Positions 58,283-64,000 of a stretch of DNA of 64,000 nucleotides are shown piece after piece. The first letter of the stretch is position 1; the number at the start of each line of letters is the position of its first letter. Source of the DNA: Solwaraspora sp. WMMD406 (lineage in GTDB: Bacteria; Actinomycetota; Actinomycetes; Mycobacteriales; Micromonosporaceae). The DNA is taken from assembly GCF_029626025.1 (NCBI RefSeq), contig NZ_JARUBF010000001.1, positions 2,170,001-2,234,000 on the forward strand, given 5' to 3'. The translations under genes and the position numbers were made by a program. The notes under the pieces were generated by a model. The model saw only the letters and a program-made list of their open reading frames with translations, was not told the origin of the DNA and did no database searches.

Positions 58283-59269
58283 TCAGACCGCCAGCAACTC
58301 GAAGGCGCGGGCCTTGAGGTCCGCTCCGGCACCGGTCAGCGCCCGGGTGGCCCGGACGAGGTCGTTCTTGGCGGGGGCGAAGTGGTCCACGTACTCGGTG
58401 ATGGCCTGGTAGCCGGCCCACCGGGTGCCCTTGATCGCCTTCTGCGTGTCGGCGTCGCGGATGAGGTAGCGCAGCGTCGCGGTGCGCTGTTTGGTGTTGT
58501 TGCGTGCTGTGTCGGAGGCATCGTCAGCGAGAGGCCACACCTGCGCGACGATCTTCTCGAACTCACCCATGGTCAGCGACGCGTTGATCATCTTTTCGGC
58601 TTCGGTCTCGAAGGCGTCGAACGCCTTCCACATCAGACCGAGTGCCTGGCGCGCCTCGGCGATCTTGTTGGTGACGTTGGAGGTGTGCCGGAACGTGTAG
58701 GAGCTGCGCGACCGTTGGTAGGCGAGGGCCTGCGTGTTGGCGCACACGATCCGCACCGGGGTCGCGTCGAGGCGCAGCGAGGCGGTGCCGTCGTGGCTGG
58801 TGGTGGCGGCGAGGTAGAGGTCCATGTCGTCCACTCCGGCGATCCGCATCGCGCTCGGCAGCTTCATGGTCACGAACACCGACCGGCCCTTGCGCATGGA
58901 GCCGGCGGTTTCGAAGTGCGCACCGGAGGCGTCGACCAGGAGGTTGAGTGTCTCGGCGACCTGCTCGTTCTGGACCACGCTGTAGTCCTCGCCGACAACG
59001 CCGAGGTACTCGGTCTCGCCGGTGACCGGGTTGGTTCGTACGGTCATGTACTTGTCGGGGCAGTCGACCTTCGTCACGCCCTTGTCGGTGATCTCGATGC
59101 CCTGGATGGCGATCTTGCGGACCTCCCAGCCTCCGAGCCACGCCTTGCTCATGACCTCCTGGGCGGTCATGCAGGAATCGGTGACGGTGCCGAGTTGGTG
59201 CCAGGCGGACAGCCGCGCTGAGGCGAAGGCGGCTTCGCCGTTGGCGAACGTCTCGAGTTCGTGTGCCAC
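58283..59269 (-). CDS. DUF932 protein
   Basis: 328 residues: AHELETFANGEAAFASARLSAWHQLGT, GVVGEDYSVVQNEQVAETLNLLV and RIVCANTQALAYQR are the DUF932 signature, found on plasmids, phages and integrative elements. AAGGGG precedes GTG 59269. Possibly DNA-associated; precise role unknown. Confidence 0.9.
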   Translation of the reverse strand: MAHELETFANGEAAFASARLSAWHQLGTVTDSCMTAQEVMSKAWLGGWEVRKIAIQGIEITDKGVTKVDCPDKYMTVRTNPVTGETEYLGVVGEDYSVVQNEQVAETLNLLVDASGAHFETAGSMRKGRSVFVTMKLPSAMRIAGVDDMDLYLAATTSHDGTASLRLDATPVRIVCANTQALAYQRSRSSYTFRHTSNVTNKIAEARQALGLMWKAFDAFETEAEKMINASLTMGEFEKIVAQVWPLADDASDTARNNTKQRTATLRYLIRDADTQKAIKGTRWAGYQAITEYVDHFAPAKNDLVRATRALTGAGADLKARAFELLAV

Positions 59270-59440
59270 GGTGGCACCCCTTTCCGGGTCGTGTGGTTCG
59301 GGTGGGCGGCGGGCCGGGGATTGCGACCCCGGCCGCGCCGTCACAAACAATGTTTCCTACCTCTATGGGTGCATCAAGCCGATCGAATGGAGTCGATCGA
59401 GGTTTCTGTGGCGAATTTGACGCCCACCGCTGGGCGCGGC

Positions 59441-59767
59441 CTACCGGGTACCGGTGGCCGGTCGTAGTCGCCCGTCCGGCCCGTACAGATAGGTGTGCAC
59501 GGCGTTAAACGGGGCCGGCAGGTACACGGTGTAGCCGTTCTCGGGGATGAACCAGGTTCGGTAGGCGCGGATGACGCCCAACAGGTACCGGTCGGGTTTG
59601 TCGCCGTGCGACCCGGCGGGATGATGCCCGCCCCGGGCCGGTCGGCACGGGCGCGACGGTGCCGACCAAGCGCCAGATGCGGGCACAGCGACAGATCGGC
59701 GGGATGCGCTCGCAGTGCCCCGGTGGGTCCGGTCGGCAGTCGGGCCGGTGCCCGATGGGTCGGTCAC
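59441..59767 (-). CDS. Small hypothetical protein
   Basis: 108 residues. A low-complexity N-terminus, then the better-ordered TWFIPENGYTVYLPAPFNAVHTYLYGPDGRLRPATG. GTGA overlap with the upstream stop favours translation. Family unknown. Confidence 0.55.
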   Translation of the reverse strand: MTDPSGTGPTADRTHRGTASASRRSVAVPASGAWSAPSRPCRPARGGHHPAGSHGDKPDRYLLGVIRAYRTWFIPENGYTVYLPAPFNAVHTYLYGPDGRLRPATGTR

Positions 59768-60411
59768 GACGTACCGGCCGCATGGCTGGGCCGGGCATCG
59801 GTCACGGTGATGTGCGGTTGCTGCGCCCGCAGAACGGCTTGCGCCTGTTGCCATTGCGCCTCGGTCAGGCAACAGGTGACCGGTGCAAGATCCGCGCAGC
59901 CCATCGTTACTGCCATGAGGTCGGCTGCTTCCGCCGAGTCGAACACGGCCACCATGTCACCGCCTGCGACCACGTACACGCGTGTCTCGTCGGGCCGGCG
60001 ATATCTCGGTACGGTGCGGCGGTACTCGGCCAGCCACCGGCCGACGACCTCGGCCAAGTGGCCGGTCACGTCGTCGGTGTCGTAGCCCTCGCCAGCGAGC
60101 CACGCGAGGTGATCGCTCACGGTCCATTCAGGGTGGTTGAGCCAGGATTGCTGGACGGCCTGCCGCATGGTCAGCCGCGCGGCGACGCCGACCGGTTCGG
60201 CCGGTTGTGAGCCATCGGGGCCTGGCACCGGGCATAGTGGGGTGCCGTCGCGGTGCGACGCGTCCGGACGTGGGGCGAATCCGTCGAGGGGCCAGTGACG
60301 CGGCGGCACCGGCCGGGCCGGTTCCCCGCATTCGGGGCAGCGCAGCGACCCCGGCGCGCACGTCGTGCCATTGGTGGCGTGGTCGTGGTGGGGGCGGTCG
60401 TGAGTGGTCAT
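59764..60411 (-). CDS. Hypothetical protein with N-terminal Cys pair
   Basis: 215 residues. RCPECGEPARPVPPRHWP is a half zinc-ribbon. The middle is helical (QSWLNHPEWTVSDHLAWLAGEGYDTDDVTGHL). The C-terminus DMVAVFDSAEAADLMAVTMGC is beta-alpha. GGAAGGAA precedes the ATG. Function unknown. Confidence 0.7.
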   Translation of the reverse strand: MTTHDRPHHDHATNGTTCAPGSLRCPECGEPARPVPPRHWPLDGFAPRPDASHRDGTPLCPVPGPDGSQPAEPVGVAARLTMRQAVQQSWLNHPEWTVSDHLAWLAGEGYDTDDVTGHLAEVVGRWLAEYRRTVPRYRRPDETRVYVVAGGDMVAVFDSAEAADLMAVTMGCADLAPVTCCLTEAQWQQAQAVLRAQQPHITVTDARPSHAAGTS

Positions 60412-60493
60412 TGTTCGTTCCTTCCGTGGCGCTTGCGGTGGGCGTACGGGTGCCGGGGCCGGGCAGGCTGCCCGGCCCCGGCAGGGCGGTAGG

Positions 60494-61762
60494 TCAGGCG
60501 GCTACCGGCGCGGCGGTGGCCTCGTCGGCGCTGGTCTCGTCACCAGCGGTCGCATCGGCCTGTGAAGGGGACATGAACGCCCGTACCTCGGCGGTCGCGG
60601 CGGGCGGGTTGTCGGCGAGGGCGTACGTCTCGGGGGCCTCGCGGGTCAGGATCAGCACACCGGCCCCGCCGAGCTTGGCCATCGCGTTACGGACCGCGCC
60701 GGAGCTCCGTCCGCCGATCTCACGGGCGACGGTGCCGGGGGTGACGTCGTGGCCGGTGCCGAGATCGCGCATGAACGCCTCGACCCGGTTGCGCAACTCG
60801 TTCTTGCCGAGCTTGGTCGATCCGTCGCTGTTGATCTCACCGGTCGTACGGCCGGTGCCGCTGACGCGGCGAGTGGAGGGGCGGCGGATCTTGCGGGTGT
60901 GCCCGCAGGTGGGGCACGTCGTGTGCGTCGGGGCGTTGGCTGGATCCACGGTGGCGAGGTCCCCGTCGCCGATGACCCACAACTCGTTGCCGTCGTCGTC
61001 AACCGGCAAGCGACGGGCGGCACCGGCAACCTCCATCGCTGCGAGGATCGTGTCGCCCATCGCGACCGACAAGCCACTTTCACCGATCGCCGCGTCAGCG
61101 GTGATCCCGTCCGGGTGCCCGCCCAAGACACCAGCCATGATCAGCACCTTCAGGTCAGGCTGACGCGCGGCGACCGGCGCACCGGACACGGGAGCCTCGG
61201 GCAGCGACGCCTCGTCGGTCGTTTCCGCCGCCTCGTCGGTGGTAGGTGCGTCGTCCGGCGTCGGCTCGTCGGTGAGGGCCGTCGCGTCGTCGGTGCCGGT
61301 GGGCTCGTTGGTCGGATCTGGCGTCGTTTCCGTGGCGGCCTCGGCGTCGGCCGTGCCGGTCGCCTCGTCGGTGGAGGTGGCGTCGTCCGGGGTCGTCTCG
61401 TCGGCCGTGTCCGGGATCGTGCCGCCGGTCGCCGGGGTGTCGTCGGCGGTAGGCGTCGGCTCGTCGCCGGTGGTGGCGTCGTCAGCGGAGGGCGTCTCGT
61501 CGGCCGTGTCGGGCGTTACCTCGGCGGGGGTAGCGAGTTCCCACGTATCGGCGCTCTTGCGGTTGCCCTTGGCCGGATCGGGCGTGCGGGTGGCAGTCCC
61601 GGCCGTTTCCATGTGCTGGAGTGCCTCGGTCACGACGGGCAGCGGCAGGCTCGCCTGTCCGGCCAACTTGCGGGCCGTGACGCCGGGGTACTGGCGCAAC
61701 GCGTCGGCCACTGCGAACCGGGCCTCGTCCGTGCCGGGGGTGAGCAGAATGTTCGCGGTCAT
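60494..61762 (-). CDS. Winged-helix protein with Thr/Asp/Glu-rich linker
   Basis: 422 residues. The N-terminal wHTH (RFAVADALRQYPGVTARKLAGQASLPLPVVTEAL) is followed by ~120 residues of TDE-type low complexity. Then a second wHTH (LIMAGVLGGHPDGITADAAIGESGLSV), a CPTCGH zinc half-site and a third wHTH (LGTGHDVTPGTVAREIGGRSSGAVRNAMAKL). GGAGG lies 12 bp before the ATG. Probably a regulator or partition/transfer protein of the element. Confidence 0.8.
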   Translation of the reverse strand: MTANILLTPGTDEARFAVADALRQYPGVTARKLAGQASLPLPVVTEALQHMETAGTATRTPDPAKGNRKSADTWELATPAEVTPDTADETPSADDATTGDEPTPTADDTPATGGTIPDTADETTPDDATSTDEATGTADAEAATETTPDPTNEPTGTDDATALTDEPTPDDAPTTDEAAETTDEASLPEAPVSGAPVAARQPDLKVLIMAGVLGGHPDGITADAAIGESGLSVAMGDTILAAMEVAGAARRLPVDDDGNELWVIGDGDLATVDPANAPTHTTCPTCGHTRKIRRPSTRRVSGTGRTTGEINSDGSTKLGKNELRNRVEAFMRDLGTGHDVTPGTVAREIGGRSSGAVRNAMAKLGGAGVLILTREAPETYALADNPPAATAEVRAFMSPSQADATAGDETSADEATAAPVAA

Positions 61763-62191
61763 GGCGAATGCACCTCCATACAAGGGGTCGACAAATGGCG
61801 ATTCCGCATGCGCGCGGTGCGCATTTCTTTTGCGGTTCGCCGGGGCGGTTTTGTTGCCCACGTCCATGGACGCTCGACACCCTGGTGATTGTCAACCCCG
61901 TTGACCAAGACTCTTTAGGTGGGACGCACCCGTACCGCTTCCGTGCTCGATCCGGGAACAGTTGTAGCCGTTTCTTGTGCCGTCCGGTGGCCCCTGTTCG
62001 TCGCTGGGCCACGTTCGACACCTGTCCCTAGTGCCGCACAGGATGGGTAGCGTGCCGGGCGCTCACGCCATCTGGCGGGGTCGCGAATTTCGGTCGATAG
62101 AACGATGTCGCGCGCCCGGTTCGCCGGACGCGCGGCGGTCTGCGCGACCCGTGAAGACCTCTGTGGATTGTGCCGAAAATCACTTCAGTGA
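61763..62191. other. Intergenic upstream of the winged-helix gene
   Basis: About 430 bp without a supported gene. It contains the perfect repeat GTCAAC-CCC-GTTGAC (61891-61905), placed like an operator for the leftward transcript. Confidence 0.4.
61891..61905. promoter_or_regulatory. Candidate operator (inverted repeat)
   Basis: GTCAAC/GTTGAC with a 3-bp centre, 129 bp upstream of the winged-helix start. No other copy was noticed by eye in the window. Confidence 0.3.
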
Positions 62192-63244
62192 TTACGGTCC
62201 TACGCCTTTGCTGCGCATGAACGGAACCGGGTCAACGGCATTGCCACTCGTGGCGGGGTGGCCTTCGTGGATCTCGAAGTGTAAATGTGGTCCGGACGAG
62301 TTTCCGGAGCTTCCGACGCGCCCGATTGGCTGACCGGCGATCACCGTTTGCCCGACAGTTACGGTCGGTTGCCGGACCATGTGGCAGTAGCGCGACACGA
62401 TGTCGTCGGCGTGGCGGATTTCGGCGTACCAGCCGCACCCGCCGAGCCCGGGGTGGCCGTCGCTGTCGCACGGCATCGGGTCGCCGGTGGGTTCCCACGA
62501 GTCGCCGTCGATGTTGCACAGGACGCGCGCCACGATGCCGCCGGACGCGGCGCGGATGGTGGTGTCTTTCGGGGCCGCGATGTCGACCCCGTCGTGGTCG
62601 GGCCGGTCGGCGGTGCGGAAACCAGAACCGGCCGTACCTGGCACCGGGCTGGTCCACCCGGAGGCGCTGATCGGTGGGCCGTCGCACACGGGCAGCGTGC
62701 CGCCGGTGTACGCGGCGACGATCTCGGTTGCCTGTGCCTCGTGGCGGGCGTAGGCGTCCGGATACGCCGACCGTTGCACCGCCTGTGCCGCGTCGGTGAG
62801 CGGTAGCCGTTCCCACTCCGGCACGGCGAGGAGACGTTCGTAGAACGTCGCGGCGGCGTACTCGGGGTTCATGATCTGTTCCGGGGTGCCCCACCCTTGC
62901 GACGGTCGCTGTTGGAACAGCCCCAACGAGTCGTGATCGTTGTCCGGGCCGAGGTGCCCGTGGTTGATCAACGAGGATTCCTGGAGAGCGGTGGCAACGG
63001 CGATCACCCAACCGCGCACCGGCACCCGCATCCGCTCACCCACAGCGACGATCACCGAGGCGTTATGGGCCTGCTCCGCCGACAACCCCGCCGGGACCGC
63101 CTCCGGTACGGTGACCGCCCCGGCGCAGCTACCCCCGCCCCCGCCACCACCGAACACGGACGAGACGACACCGGCCGTGGCCGAGGTGAGCAGCAGCAAC
63201 GCCACAGCGGCCCCGACCGCGACCCACAGGGCTACCCGTCCCAC
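62192..63244 (-). CDS. Lytic transglycosylase-like / M23 endopeptidase
   Basis: 350 residues. A membrane anchor (VALWVAVGAAVALLLLTSATAG) is followed by a lysozyme-like domain (VIAVATALQESSLINHGHLG...DSLGLFQQRPSQGWG, with Glu as candidate acid) and a C-terminal peptidase M23 (HDGVDIAAP, then GPHLHFEIH). Such bifunctional peptidoglycan hydrolases open the wall for conjugation or secretion. Stands apart from the downstream block by ~430 bp. Confidence 0.92.
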   Translation of the reverse strand: MGRVALWVAVGAAVALLLLTSATAGVVSSVFGGGGGGGSCAGAVTVPEAVPAGLSAEQAHNASVIVAVGERMRVPVRGWVIAVATALQESSLINHGHLGPDNDHDSLGLFQQRPSQGWGTPEQIMNPEYAAATFYERLLAVPEWERLPLTDAAQAVQRSAYPDAYARHEAQATEIVAAYTGGTLPVCDGPPISASGWTSPVPGTAGSGFRTADRPDHDGVDIAAPKDTTIRAASGGIVARVLCNIDGDSWEPTGDPMPCDSDGHPGLGGCGWYAEIRHADDIVSRYCHMVRQPTVTVGQTVIAGQPIGRVGSSGNSSGPHLHFEIHEGHPATSGNAVDPVPFMRSKGVGP

Positions 63245-64000
63245 GACGCACCACCGTCTCCGCCCGGTGCGGGCAGGCCAGCCAGACGCACCCGGTCGGG
63301 ATGCCCCACGATGCGCCAGACCGGCCCCGCCGGACCGCCGGACGTCGCAGCATGGTCAGCGGCGGCGGTGGCCACGGTCACCCCGTCCGGCACCCCGGAC
63401 CGCCGGAAATGGGCGCGCAGGTTGGCCTCACGGACGGCGGTGGGCAGCCAGAACAGCACCGGGTACGCACGCCGAGGCGGTAGTGCGGCGTAGCCGGCGA
63501 GTTTGCCCGCCACCCGACCCACCGTCTCGCTACCGAGATCGACCTCGGCCCAGAACGGCACCGCCGAGCCGTTGTCGGACCACACACCGTGTCCGTCCGG
63601 GCGGACCAGGTTGCCGCACGCCTCGCGGCAGCGTGCCTCGTTCCACCATCGCGCCAACCCCGTCCCAGGGTGCACGCGGGCGTGTGCCGTGAGCGCGACG
63701 AAGAACCCGTTCACCGCGATTAGGTGCGCCAGTGTCGGGGACATGGCGAGTCGTCCGGTGGCGTCGCGCACAGCGGCCGGACGCGGCAGCGTCTCGCCGC
63801 GTCCGGCCGCGATGAGGGCCGCGCCGACCGGGCCGAGGGTCCACCTCCATGCTTGCGAGCCGGGCCGCTGGTAGTGGCGGAACCGGTCGAGGATGTCTCG
63901 GTCGTGGAGGGTGTTGAGCCGGTTGCGGGCACGGCCGACGGATCCGAAGGCGAGGTCGACGAGCTGGTCGGTGGTGAATGTCCGGTGTTGGTCGAGCAGG
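63232..64000 (-). CDS. Replication-relaxation family protein (partial)
   Basis: The 3' part of the gene; the 5' end is beyond the window. The readable frame from 63998 gives LLDQHRTFTTDQLVDLAFGS, then LGPVGAALIAAGRGETLPRP, SPTLAHLIAVNGFFVALTAHA, CREACGNLVRPDGHGVW and PFWAEVDLGSETVGRV, the Replic_Relax order with an N-terminal winged helix. Common on actinobacterial conjugative elements, thought to act in DNA processing at transfer or replication. Overlaps the start of the lytic enzyme gene by 13 bp. Confidence 0.9.
   Translation of the reverse strand, partial: LLDQHRTFTTDQLVDLAFGSVGRARNRLNTLHDRDILDRFRHYQRPGSQAWRWTLGPVGAALIAAGRGETLPRPAAVRDATGRLAMSPTLAHLIAVNGFFVALTAHARVHPGTGLARWWNEARCREACGNLVRPDGHGVWSDNGSAVPFWAEVDLGSETVGRVAGKLAGYAALPPRRAYPVLFWLPTAVREANLRAHFRRSGVPDGVTVATAAADHAATSGGPAGPVWRIVGHPDRVRLAGLPAPGGDGGASWDG

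Noticed and set aside
1-64000. CRISPR array
   Set aside because: No regularly spaced 25-40 bp direct repeats; the only tandem repeats are the WD40-coding units.

Overview
The window is GC-rich with strongly GC-biased third codon positions, many GTG starts and dense ATGA/GTGA/TGATG overlaps. Together with Scr1-type XRE/DUF397 pairs, a DUF574-type methyltransferase, DUF2637 and Replic_Relax proteins, this points to an actinomycete, most likely Micromonosporaceae or a close relative (inferred from gene families; no marker gene is present). Nearly everything here is accessory DNA. I see no rRNA, intact tRNA, CRISPR array or insertion sequence.

Layout. 0.1-3.5 kb: a nucleoside-phosphorylase-fold protein with an inserted winged helix, followed by a Schlafen/AlbA_2-type protein (possible defence genes). 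3.7-4.3 kb: two overlapping small genes. 4.6-13.6 kb: twelve tightly overlapped minus-strand genes. They run queC-queD-queE, then a reverse-transcriptase-like protein, an FGE/SUMF1-fold protein, a DUF6884-like protein, a GT2, a radical SAM enzyme, a phosphoribosyltransferase, a GT4, a 5'-3' exonuclease/FEN and a PIG-L deacetylase. folE and two or three small genes lie upstream (to 15.4 kb). Together these could make preQ0 and then process it with sugar-handling and nucleic-acid-handling enzymes. This is the best candidate for an undescribed system in the window.

15.6-21.1 kb: a Scr1-type XRE/DUF397 pair, convergent with a STAND ATPase that carries 14 near-identical WD40 repeats and its small membrane partner. 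21.3-27.3 kb: a GntR repressor divergent from an ABC importer operon without an ATPase gene, with matching operator sequences beside both start regions; then a methyltransferase, an EEP-fold phosphohydrolase, a small membrane protein and a secreted trypsin-like protease. 27.6-31.6 kb: an ImmA/IrrE-type metallopeptidase and a membrane protein with degenerate GGDEF and EAL domains. 31.9-37.3 kb: an operon encoding a Lon-like protease/TM/beta-propeller fusion and a Vgb-like lipoprotein. 37.9-41.1 kb: a DUF574-type methyltransferase, two XRE regulators and a membrane protein.

41.3-53.2 kb: secreted proteins and a Tad/Flp-type pilus or secretion locus (SAF/CpaB-like, CpaE-like, TadA, TadB, TadC, pilin, TadE-like and TadG-like proteins), a LysM-BTAD membrane protein and a DUF2637/SpdB-like protein. 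53.2-54.3 kb is decayed DNA that includes a partial duplication of the DUF2637 gene. 54.3-64 kb: one lower-GC gene and then a minus-strand block (HTH regulator, DUF932, winged-helix protein, lytic transglycosylase/M23 and a Replic_Relax protein cut by the window end) typical of actinobacterial integrative conjugative or plasmid-like elements. The Tad locus may therefore be cargo, or the mating apparatus, of such an element.
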